Source of the DNA: Gracilariopsis chorda
Taxonomy: Eukaryota > Rhodophyta > Florideophyceae > Gracilariales > Gracilariaceae
Direction of reading: 5' to 3'
Assembly (NCBI GenBank): GCA_003194525.1
Contig: NBIV01000020.1
Span: 372,001-436,000, forward strand
Length of the DNA: 64,000 nt
Every line of letters begins with the position of its first letter. Within the stretch, counting starts at the first letter, position 1. The notes beneath the pieces are model-generated. The model made no database searches and was not told the DNA's origin. It was given only the letters and a program-made list of their open reading frames with translations. Shown here one piece after another: positions 20,949-29,057 of the stretch. The position numbers and the translations under genes were made by a program.

Positions 20949-23273
20949 TTATTTCACTCGCCTAGCTACAGTTAATCCGTCGCGAAACGGTAGAACTATT
21001 TGCTCAAGATCTTCATGATGTTTCAGAAACTTGTTGAACTCGTGCAGTTTGTCCGCTATTTTCCGCACATTCTTCAAATTCTTCAGGCGGTGAGTGTTAA
21101 GAAGGTCGTCTTTGGTTGGGGTGTCAAGTTTCTCCTGTTCCCATACGTTCGGTACTTCCCCTCGAAATAGCACGTTATCGAAAACAAGCAACCCACCCAC
21201 CTCCACGAGGTTGTATTCTAGCAGTTTGGAGGTGTACGAAATGTACCCTCCTTTATCAGCGTCGACGAAGACCAATTTAAAGGGCTCAGCACCGATGTCA
21301 TGAAGAGCCTCTAGCGTTTGTAGAGCTCTTCCCTGCATAAGCCTGATCCTATGTCCAAAGTCATGGTCTTTTGCAAAGTATTCCTCAGCAATTGCCGCTG
21401 CCTTCTCGTCGCATTCGCAGGTGAATACCAAACCTTCCTCTCCGACGCCTGATGCCATTGCTAGTGTTGCGTAACCAGTAAACGTTCCAATTTCTAGAAC
21501 CCTTTTGGCTCCTGATACCTGGATTAATAGTCGCAACAAAGACGCCTGAGCATTCGAACTAAGCATGCGTGCTCGTTCCCCGAATACCGTTTCTGTGCGA
21601 CTTCTCAGTGCCACGCGTATGGGCGGCTCGTCGACTGAGAAGACGTCAGCGTAGTGCTCCGAATTACTGCACTGAGAGGATTGTTCTAGTAATGGTGAGT
21701 TAGGATCTGCACGTGATGAAAGCTGTCGCTTGGCCTGCATCCTTTCCAAGCATTCTGCTGAACAAGCTCCGTCCATGCGTTTGGCACAATCTTCGCACTG
21801 CACAAAGATCCGAGAGTCAAATGGTCGAGGACATTCAACATTCGCACAATCCGTTTGGATATTGCACGATTGACCGCAGGTTATGCACTGGTCCAGCAAG
21901 TCATTTGTGATGACTTCTCCCATTCGTCCGTCGAAAACGTGATTAACTCCCTTAAACGTTGATTCATTCAGTCGTCCGGTCTCGCGAAGATTGCGGGCGT
22001 AAGAAACGATCCCTCCTTGCAAACGACCAGTGTTTGTGAATCCCAATTTCTGTTCAAGGAACGCATTAACTTTTACACAGCGTATTCCCCCAGTGCAGTA
22101 CGTGAGTATTCTCTTGCTTCTATCCTCGTTTTCCAAGCGTTTTTCCAGGTGTGTCCAAGAATCGCGAAAAGTCGGAGTATTGAGAGGTTCAGCACCGTCA
22201 AAGCGCCCAACATCACTTTCATAGTCATTTCGACAGTCAAGTAATAGGTAGTCGTCTGATGAAGATTTGAGAAGCTGATGCCATTCTTCTGGGGGAACTG
22301 ACTGTCCTGCGTGTTTCCAGTCTAAGGGCTCATCAAATCCATCCGCCAGAATTCTGTTTCGAGGTTTCACCTGGAGTTTCTCAAAGGGTTGTTCCGCTGC
22401 GCTTATTGGCACATCCTCGTTCAGAAACACTCCTACAATTTCTGGAGGAACAATATGCTCATTACGCTCTTTCCAAACTCCATTCATAGCTTCGCGAAAG
22501 TCTAACATGACTGACTCAGGAATAGATAACTGCGCATTGACACCTTCTGTGGCGACGTACACTCTTCCTCGCACTCCCATCCATGACCATACTCTACGTA
22601 TAATGTTACTGAACACTTCTGGCTTCTCGATATTCACAAACTTATAAAAGCTGATTACGTATAAGCGCTCGTCAGGATTTTGTTGTGCTCTCTTTGCAAT
22701 TTGCTGGACTTTATGGACTCTTTCAGAGTAGGGTTGCTTCGGGGGTGGAGTGTTGTGTGGTATTAGCTCAACAAACACTAGAGAACCCGCCTTCTCGCAT
22801 TTTTCGAGGCCTCCTTTGAGGCCTTTAAAATCTTGAATAACTTTGCCTCCACCTACTTTTATGTCGAACCCATCACAGTCACGAAGTAGTTCACGCTCTT
22901 CCAACTCAGGGAAGATATGCACCAATCCCAATCTGATTCGGACTCTGAAACTATTGACATCGTCAAGGTCCGACCTCTCCAGAAAAACCTTCACCCTCGC
23001 CAGCCTAGGAGTTAAGGAACATCTTTCTCTGACGTGTGGAGGTACTGTAACAACAGCGCTTACGAGGTTGTCCGCTCTTTTGTTCAGTTCTTGTTTCAGT
23101 TCTTTGTGCGCATTTATCCTGGCCAAAACTGTTGCCCGCCTTCGTTCCCTCGCAGTTTGTCGTGGTGAAGAATCAATCTGTGAACAAGCGGTCACTAGAA
23201 GCCGTTTGGGATTCGTGCGGGGGATGAATCGATTGCTGAACAGTGCACGAGATGCCACAAAGGATAAACTCAT
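20949..23273 (-). CDS. Fused tRNA uridine-34 hydroxylase (TrhO-like) and O-methyltransferase
   Basis: A 774-residue protein. Residues 1-35 look like an organelle presequence (Ser/Arg-rich, few acids). Residues 36-185 are an extra N-terminal region not recognised. Residues about 200-455 are TrhO/UPF0176: YVISFYKFVNI, the ATEGVNAQLS segment, then a rhodanese module with LLDCRNDYE and the catalytic loop YCTGGIRC (Cys393). Residues 460-510 carry the cysteine pairs typical of the TrhO C-terminus. Residues about 560-774 are a class I O-methyltransferase of the caffeoyl-CoA type: VLEIGTFTGYATL (SAM site), FVDADKGGYISY, and DNVLFRGEV. TrhO makes 5-hydroxyuridine at tRNA position 34, and in Bacillus the related methyltransferase TrmR converts it to 5-methoxyuridine. 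The fusion suggests one enzyme for both steps, perhaps in the plastid. The methyltransferase substrate is inferred. Confidence 0.85.
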   Translation of the reverse strand: MSLSFVASRALFSNRFIPRTNPKRLLVTACSQIDSSPRQTARERRRATVLARINAHKELKQELNKRADNLVSAVVTVPPHVRERCSLTPRLARVKVFLERSDLDDVNSFRVRIRLGLVHIFPELEERELLRDCDGFDIKVGGGKVIQDFKGLKGGLEKCEKAGSLVFVELIPHNTPPPKQPYSERVHKVQQIAKRAQQNPDERLYVISFYKFVNIEKPEVFSNIIRRVWSWMGVRGRVYVATEGVNAQLSIPESVMLDFREAMNGVWKERNEHIVPPEIVGVFLNEDVPISAAEQPFEKLQVKPRNRILADGFDEPLDWKHAGQSVPPEEWHQLLKSSSDDYLLLDCRNDYESDVGRFDGAEPLNTPTFRDSWTHLEKRLENEDRSKRILTYCTGGIRCVKVNAFLEQKLGFTNTGRLQGGIVSYARNLRETGRLNESTFKGVNHVFDGRMGEVITNDLLDQCITCGQSCNIQTDCANVECPRPFDSRIFVQCEDCAKRMDGACSAECLERMQAKRQLSSRADPNSPLLEQSSQCSNSEHYADVFSVDEPPIRVALRSRTETVFGERARMLSSNAQASLLRLLIQVSGAKRVLEIGTFTGYATLAMASGVGEEGLVFTCECDEKAAAIAEEYFAKDHDFGHRIRLMQGRALQTLEALHDIGAEPFKLVFVDADKGGYISYTSKLLEYNLVEVGGLLVFDNVLFRGEVPNVWEQEKLDTPTKDDLLNTHRLKNLKNVRKIADKLHEFNKFLKHHEDLEQIVLPFRDGLTVARRVK

Positions 23274-23816
23274 TGTCTCAAGTGGAGATTGCCGTAACCC
23301 TGTCGTTGGAGATGTATGTGGAGACTTGGTTGATACCTTGATTGTTATGAGTCTGACCGAGTTGTCATCTTCGAGATAGATGGAGTCAGATCAACAGCAA
23401 TTCATCCACAATAGGTCGGGCCTTAAATTGCCCCACGGGCCAATAACTTGTCCCTCTAATAGGGGGACGTGGGGAATTTTGGAGCTCAAAAAGGATTGTC
23501 TTGCTTGTTTTGGTAGGTTTTGCTCCCGATTGTCAATCTCGTGAACAGAGCGAAGTCTCGCACCTACGCAATATCTACCCTTCGATACATATGTTATCGC
23601 TGAACGCACTTCTGATGATATCCCAAGCCTGATACGCGTCTATCTTGTAATCGAAGAAGCGCAAAGGATACAACTGCGTTTGGGTTTTAGCCTGTACCGT
23701 CGCTAGCCCGTGTTGTAGCAGTTTTGTCCAACAGCAAAAGGTTAACACTATTATCTTGTTCAAAGTCGGGGCAGGGTTTCAGACGCATATATTGCGAAGT
23801 GAAACTTGCAGCAGTA
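23274..23816. other. Divergent upstream region
   Basis: No gene is recognised. It holds the upstream sequences of the TrhO fusion gene and RbfA. Confidence 0.4.
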
Positions 23817-24638
23817 ATGCATTCAATTGGGTTTACTAATCCTACAAAGCTCCCTACCAGCTCTAACGCACAGAAACGGCTGTTGTTCGGACAAGAATTG
23901 TGCTCTCAAGTTCCTAGACGGTACGCGACATCACGGAAGAGGTATGAAATACACTGTCGTCGGGGATCGAAGGGACGGGAAAGACGGTTCAGTGACGGGA
24001 GGCGACCAAACAGGGTATCGGAGCTAATCAAGCGCGAGATTTCTCCGATCATTGACGATGCGTACCGTCGTGCATTCCGCGGAGAATTGCAGGAATCTCC
24101 GCTGTTGGTGAGTGTGGTTGACGTACGATGTTCAGATGATTTACGGCATGCACGAGTAGAAGTTTCGGTGCTGGGGACTGATGATCAGAAGGAGAACATC
24201 ATGAGATGGTTGAAGGCAGCAAGGAAGGAGCTACGTGTTGAACTAGCACATCGGGTTTATCTGAAACATACGCCAGAGTTGATGTTTGATGAAAGTCAGA
24301 TGGCGCAAGCAACAAACACAGTGAACATTCTAAACCGAATCACGGCAGAGAAAGAGAGAAAGCAAAGCGAATTGGGTGGTGTGGGGCAGAAGGGTCAGAG
24401 GTTGGATGCATACGAACGAGACATGTTCGACCAAGGACTTGACTTAGACGCATCTCTGGACGATGCGATTATCGTTGATGACATGAGGGAGGAGGAGGAG
24501 GATGACGGGGATTCGGAATTCATCATTGACATTGAGGACGCAGACGAGGATGAGGACGAAGACGAGGGCAAGGACAGCGGCGCAGGTGGGCCGTTCACGA
24601 TGGGGAGAAACGTAAGCGGTGGAAGCTACAGAGCGTAG
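23817..24638 (+). CDS. rbfA: Ribosome-binding factor A, organellar
   Basis: Starting at the ATG at 23817 (the frame is open 31 codons further upstream without an ATG) it encodes 273 residues. A basic presequence precedes the KH-like RbfA domain with RVSELIKREISPIIDDAYR, the VSVVDVRCSDDLRHARVEVSVLG strand pair and the helix ENIMRWLKAARKELRVELAHRVYLKHTPELMF. RbfA helps mature the 5' end of small-subunit rRNA in bacteria and organelles; the leader suggests plastid or mitochondrial import. A long acidic C-terminal tail (Glu/Asp runs, residues about 215-260) is unusual for the bacterial protein but common in organellar versions. It is convergent with the sulfhydryl oxidase gene, only 44 bp away. 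Confidence 0.8.
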   Translation: MHSIGFTNPTKLPTSSNAQKRLLFGQELCSQVPRRYATSRKRYEIHCRRGSKGRERRFSDGRRPNRVSELIKREISPIIDDAYRRAFRGELQESPLLVSVVDVRCSDDLRHARVEVSVLGTDDQKENIMRWLKAARKELRVELAHRVYLKHTPELMFDESQMAQATNTVNILNRITAEKERKQSELGGVGQKGQRLDAYERDMFDQGLDLDASLDDAIIVDDMREEEEDDGDSEFIIDIEDADEDEDEDEGKDSGAGGPFTMGRNVSGGSYRA

Positions 24639-24682
24639 GGCACAAGCTTAAAGTAAAGTTGGCAAAATAAGAAGACTGGCGG

Positions 24683-25249
24683 TTACTTGCTGGCGTTGCA
24701 GCCACAGTCTCCCCATCGGGCCTCCAAGGCTTTCAAATTGCAGGGAAACGTCTGTTTTCCTTGGCGCTGGTTGACGGCGTTGTGGGCGCCACAAGCCCAG
24801 ATCATGAAAGTTTGCCTGCTGGTGAGGTCCGGCGGTGTTGCTGCCATGTACTTGTTGAAATGGTGGCGACATCTCTTGCAAGGGTACAGCTTGGTGAAAC
24901 TTCGCAAGAAGGCGCGTGCGTGGTGTTGCTCCTTGTCAGTGGGCTTTTCGGGGAAGTTTGCGGCAATTGCATGGATGAGCGTCCAGCCGGCGTTGCCAAT
25001 CTGCTTCTTGGAAGGGGGGCTGGGGCGGGAGGCACTCGCGGAAGCAGTGGTGGTTGGCTTGGAAGACATTGAGATGGGTTGGAGAATGACGGGTCGAAGG
25101 AGTGCAGGAGAAGCGGCAGCTGTGAGTGGGGCGTATAGTGCTTCGGCCAGATTGGAAGGAAAGGCGAGAGAAAAGTCGAAGGCCAGACTTAAAGCAATCA
25201 GAGCAGTTCCCACAACTGTAAGCAGGCGGGGTAGGGGTGAACATGGCAT
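24683..25249 (-). CDS. Erv1/ALR-family FAD sulfhydryl oxidase
   Basis: From the ATG at 25249 this is 188 residues. The open frame extends 100 codons upstream, but that part is a GC-rich arginine string and unlikely to be coding. A hydrophobic segment near residues 9-31 may be a signal anchor. The Erv/ALR domain follows: NAGWTLIHAIAANFPEKP, FLRSFTKLYPCKRCRHHF with the redox CxxC, and the FAD-binding WACGAHNAVNQRQGK ending in CNLKALEARWGDCGC. The enzyme passes electrons from protein thiols to oxygen or cytochrome c, driving disulfide formation. A hydrophobic leader rather than a twin-cysteine tail suggests the ER or plastid membrane as well as the mitochondrial intermembrane space; location is open. 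Confidence 0.85.
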   Translation of the reverse strand: MPCSPLPRLLTVVGTALIALSLAFDFSLAFPSNLAEALYAPLTAAASPALLRPVILQPISMSSKPTTTASASASRPSPPSKKQIGNAGWTLIHAIAANFPEKPTDKEQHHARAFLRSFTKLYPCKRCRHHFNKYMAATPPDLTSRQTFMIWACGAHNAVNQRQGKQTFPCNLKALEARWGDCGCNASK

Positions 25250-25558
25250 GACTGCAGCTGCGACGGGGGAGCGTTTGATGAGACGCGGTGTGCGGCCGCG
25301 CGGCTCCAAGGAGTGGTGCGAGAGAAAGCGCCGCAGCGACTGGAGACGGCGCGCTGCTTGCCAACCAGAGGGCGCGCGCTGTCCGCGCGGGACATGGGGT
25401 CGCGTAGCGTGCGGAGCGCCCGCGGAACGCGTCCGCGTGCGCGCGCATGGCGCGATGTGGCGCTGTGCCGCGCGTGGTGCGCGCCCACAGCGCGCACGGC
25501 CCCTATTTGCGCGTTTTTGGCGACGCGCCGTGCATACGCTCCCGGCCATCCCCGCCAG

Positions 25559-25600
25559 CGCCTTCGCCTTCGCCTTCGCCTTCGCCTTCGCCTTCGCCTC
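25559..25600. repeat. Hexanucleotide microsatellite (CTTCGC)n
   Basis: About seven uninterrupted copies of a CCTTCG-phase hexamer lie in the GC-rich interval between the sulfhydryl oxidase and Myb-like genes. Confidence 0.85.
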
Positions 25601-25663
25601 GCCACATCATCGGCGCCAGCGCGAACCGTACATCACTGCACGACACCTGCGTAGGCCCCGTCA

Positions 25664-26191
25664 ATGATGCGCTCCGCCCCCGATCCCCCCGACAGCGCAC
25701 TCCGCCCAGAGCCCCCCGACCTCGCCGTCCTCGCCGTCCTCGCAGCCCGCTCCCAAGCGCTGCGAGCGCCGCTGCCCTTCTCCGAACCCGTCTCTGAGCA
25801 CGCCCCCCCTCCCCCAGCGCTCGACCCCTTCTCAGTAGAATCGCTCTCCTTCTTCGTGCATGCGCCCTCCGCCACAGCGCCTTCGTCGCAAGGAAGCTCC
25901 TCTCTCAAGAGACCGGCTCCGAACCCTTCGCCGTCCAACGACAAGTCCGCCAAGACCGCCAAGCGTCAGAAGCGGTTCGTCAGCAACTGGACCCCCGACA
26001 TGGACAAGATAGTGCGCAAATCGCTCGCAAAGTTTGGTTGGGGATGCTGGGCGAGAATCGCCGCGTCGGGCAAGCTCCCAAAGGAGTACACTGCAAAAAT
26101 GATCGCAAACAGAGCCAAATCTATTGGGCTCAACAAGCACATGTTTGGACCTGCCATTGCGCAAACGCGCACCAAGACCCATGCGCGTTGA
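25664..26191 (+). CDS. Single Myb/SANT-repeat protein
   Basis: A 175-residue protein starting at the ATG-ATG pair at 25664. The first 95 residues are Pro/Ser/Ala-rich and disordered, followed by a basic KRPAP...KTAKRQKR stretch that could be a nuclear signal. A Myb/SANT-like repeat follows (residues about 108-155): NWTPDMDKIVRKSLAKFGWGCWARIAASGKLPKEYTAKMI, with tryptophans at the expected spacing. One repeat suggests a DNA- or chromatin-binding role. The stop is 24 bp before the start of the STN1 gene on the same strand. Whether it has a telomere role cannot be judged from the sequence. Confidence 0.6.
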   Translation: MMRSAPDPPDSALRPEPPDLAVLAVLAARSQALRAPLPFSEPVSEHAPPPPALDPFSVESLSFFVHAPSATAPSSQGSSSLKRPAPNPSPSNDKSAKTAKRQKRFVSNWTPDMDKIVRKSLAKFGWGCWARIAASGKLPKEYTAKMIANRAKSIGLNKHMFGPAIAQTRTKTHAR

Positions 26192-26215
26192 CTTGCCCGC
26201 ACGCTCACATTTGCT

Positions 26216-26810
26216 ATGCACCACTTCTACGCAAACCACCTCAACTGGGCGCTCGACCCCCTGTTTCACGTCCACGTCAAGCTCTTCAATCGCATGCTTG
26301 AGCAAGCCATCCCCCCCGCCACCGATGGCAACAACAGCATCACTTTCTACCGCTACGCTCCCAACTTACCCGCCCGACCGCTTCGCCTTGTGCACATTGC
26401 GGGCATCGTCGTTTACGTCAATCATCACAGCAAAGTGCGTGCCGCCCCGCATTCACCTTTATTTTGACCCCTCCATCTATCACCCTCGACACAACGCTAA
26501 CTACTCGATTCTGCTCCCTTCTAACACACAGTTTTCAAGGTACATCTTGGATGATGGCAGCTCAACAGCCCGTTGCCTCCTGTGGAACGACACGGAGCCC
26601 GCTGCCCAACTGGCATTGGGCGATTTCGTCGAAGTTCGAGGGCGCCTGGAGTGGCAGAAACAAATATTACTAGTTGTCGTACAATCTCAACAGAGTTTAA
26701 CCTCCCCATACGCTGAACTGGACTGGTGGCTTCAAGTCCGAACGGCACATCATCAGGTGTACTCCCAGCCATTCGAAATGTTCCTCACTCCCGAACAAAC
26801 CCAAACCTGA
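26216..26810 (+). CDS. STN1: CST complex subunit STN1 (OB-fold)
   Basis: Two exons, 26216-26434 and 26532-26810, encode 165 residues. The N-terminal WALDPLFHVHVKLF matches the STN1 signature LWGLDPVFLAFAKLY of the human protein. The OB-fold follows: LVHIAGIVVYVNHHSK, then across the splice site FSRYILDDGSSTARCLLW, and LALGDFVEVRGRLEW. STN1 pairs with TEN1 and CTC1 to protect telomeric single strands and assist lagging-strand fill-in. The 97-bp intron has GTGCGT, a CTAAC branch-like sequence and CACAG. Without it the OB-fold is split between frames. The protein is short: only the OB domain is present and the C-terminal winged helices of animal STN1 are missing, as in plants. Confidence 0.85.
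26435..26531 (+). other. 97-bp intron in STN1
   Basis: AAA/GTGCGTGCC at 26435 and CTAACACACAG/TTTTC at 26531. It is phase 0 and joins the two halves of the OB-fold. Confidence 0.8.
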
Positions 26811-26948
26811 CACGCAGCCCCTCTCTCGCTGATCAACCCACCTTCTTATACCAAGGCTACTATTCTCACCACAGAGGAGTGGTTATCCCAGGGGTATCAA
26901 CACCTCCATATACCTTTACTCAACCTACGATAACCAATCAGTTGGTCT

Positions 26949-28229
26949 TTACACCTGATTTTGTTTCAGTGCATTACCTGCCTTTGTGAAACTCACCAGT
27001 CTTGACTCCCTTCTAACTTCAGCCGGGACAAAGCGGAATGGCTCAAGGTATGTAGGCTCAATACCATATCTATCAGCGCGAATATAATCCCTGATTGATC
27101 GTAATCGTCGAACCAAAGCCCCGTACGCGGGCGTCGGTAATAATCGAACTTGCTCTGTAAACGTACACAATTGTGCAATAGTTTCATCGTCGAGTTCTGC
27201 GACCACGTTTGTCTGCACATCTGGGTCGGTCGATGTCAAAATATTCTGCACCGCTTTCAGAGATGGGCTGAGGTATCGATTGACGGATGGCAATGTCTTA
27301 CATGCGTCGGCTGCTACAGCAAGCGACTTTTGCATATCCACGTTCGCTAGTTCTTCGTTTTCCCTCCCCCGTTCTTCCCATGCAGCAACTGCCGCAAACA
27401 CCACGATCCAAAACGAGTCTACGTCCATGGTTGTACGCCCGCAATATCGATCTACGTCCGATTTTATGTTGCCTCCTTTGAGCACGTTCAGAAGACGCGC
27501 CTCTGCTTTCTGAACGCCCAATTTGAGAAGAAAGTCGTAGCTCCAGCAGTGCGCAATCAGTTCTTTTCGTAACTGGCGCATGTTTCTAGCTTCCTCTTCC
27601 CGGGTTTCGATGTTTTTGTCTCGTGTGTCGACTTGAAGAATGGCACTTGTGAAACGATACAAGACGTTCTCCGTAACGAAATCGCGGTTGGCTACAACGA
27701 TAGCTTCAAAATCTTTGCTCCGTCTTGCGTCTGCAAAATACTCAATCACCTCGTCTGGCGTCGATTTTACATCGAAACGCAGCGCGCTTATCTCTTCTCG
27801 CGTCAGTTGCGGGAGTGGAGTAAGCGGTTCCGTTGGAGCATCCAGGGGGTCCTGCTCAGGATTCTCCAATTGCCGGAATGAAGGTTCTGCAGTTGCTCGA
27901 TGTGGGGTTGCATCTCCCGAGGCACCAGATGCTTTTTCTCTCTGCAAATCTTCGTCAGCACTGGCGCTGCTCGTTTTTGGCTGTGATGGTGGCGGTGGTT
28001 TCTCGGTAGTAGTCTTCTTCTTTGCTGCTACTCTTTTGTTTTTTGAAGCTCTTTTCTGGTTCGATGAACTTCTCTTCGCATTAGCAAAGACGCAAAGGCT
28101 TCTGGGGTGGTTTAACGGCTTTGCTAGCGGTTGAAATACTGTTGGGCTTGCAAATGCGGCGAAAGGTGTGAGCGTGGTAGATGCAAGAGCCGGCGTTTCT
28201 GAGGTGTTGAACTTCGCAGCGGGCATCAT
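26949..28229 (-). CDS. Plastid-targeted protein of unknown function
   Basis: A 426-residue protein. The first 50 residues are Ser/Thr/Ala/Pro-rich with almost no acids (FAAFASPTVFQPLAKPLNHPRSLCVFANAK), a good plastid transit peptide. Residues 50-150 are a low-complexity Lys/Pro/Ser linker. Residues 155-415 are a mostly helical domain with TPDEVIEYFADARRSKDFEAIVVANRDFVTENVLYRFTSAI and PTPAYGALVRRLRSIRDYI. I do not recognise the family; it reads like a conserved algal plastid protein rather than an enzyme with obvious catalytic motifs. It is convergent with STN1, and the 3' flanks nearly touch. Confidence 0.6.
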   Translation of the reverse strand: MMPAAKFNTSETPALASTTLTPFAAFASPTVFQPLAKPLNHPRSLCVFANAKRSSSNQKRASKNKRVAAKKKTTTEKPPPPSQPKTSSASADEDLQREKASGASGDATPHRATAEPSFRQLENPEQDPLDAPTEPLTPLPQLTREEISALRFDVKSTPDEVIEYFADARRSKDFEAIVVANRDFVTENVLYRFTSAILQVDTRDKNIETREEEARNMRQLRKELIAHCWSYDFLLKLGVQKAEARLLNVLKGGNIKSDVDRYCGRTTMDVDSFWIVVFAAVAAWEERGRENEELANVDMQKSLAVAADACKTLPSVNRYLSPSLKAVQNILTSTDPDVQTNVVAELDDETIAQLCTFTEQVRLLPTPAYGALVRRLRSIRDYIRADRYGIEPTYLEPFRFVPAEVRRESRLVSFTKAGNALKQNQV

Positions 28230-29057
28230 CGCAATACTTTAGGGAATGCTTCCGCACGAGAGGAGTGGCATAATCTCAGGTTCTGAGAGCTGGTTTTGCG
28301 AAAGGGACGGGAACTGCAGCTCGGAGAAAGCCAAATGCGGGCGTCGATCTCGATTTCACTGAGCTGGACATGTGTGTTGTTCGATGAAATCTGAAGATTT
28401 CGTGGTGGCGTGTTGCCATCGTTTCAACTTGGAGCAAATGAAGCATACCGGAGTAAACGCAAGTATACCTCAGTATACCTGAGTAGCGTCGGGTATTCAC
28501 TGAATGCCGAGGCCACTTACGCATGAACACGTGTATCTGTAGGCATACACGTATGCCATAGGCTGTGCCCGCTGTTGCTTTCCGTGGCTTTTCGTTTTCT
28601 CACATGCTTTACGATTTGCGTAAGAACGGTGGTGCCAACTTCCGACAGTCTCAGCAGCAGCGCCTTCGTCCGCAAATCATTCGTCGTCTGTATCTGTAGA
28701 TAAGGGTTACCAACGGACCTCCCGCTGCCTACCTGAGGTGGCAATACTTCTTATCGTGGTCAACACTCGTACGCTGATATCGGCACGACCTTGCGGCAAA
28801 AACGCTTTGCGTCTGCGACTCAACCCGACGCCTCTTTTCTGTGCTTGGCGGGCATCTCTCACTCGTATGTGACTTCTCGAAACTTTGGGTGTACAAAGGT
28901 GGTCTATTCGTACACAGGCGAAGCGTGCTGCTTGGTTTCAAAAGCTTCATGCAATCCATATAGCCTCTCACAAGCAGCTGGCCATGTGCACATATTGCCC
29001 ACGAACTGACCTTCTGCGAGAACAGTTTTACACACCGGAAAAACGTCCAAGTTTGGA
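28230..29057. other. Intergenic, no gene recognised
   Basis: Divergent upstream interval between the plastid protein gene and the Ulp1-like gene. It contains short AGTATACCTCAGTATACCT-type repeats near 28451-28485. Confidence 0.4.

Noticed and set aside
25250-25549. 100-codon upstream extension of the Erv/ALR frame
   Set aside because: Arginine-rich low-complexity translation of GC-rich DNA; the hydrophobic leader begins properly at the ATG at 25249.
24687-25667. 326-codon plus-strand frame over the sulfhydryl oxidase gene
   Set aside because: It is the antisense shadow of the Erv/ALR gene and the GC-rich interval; it has no domain of its own.
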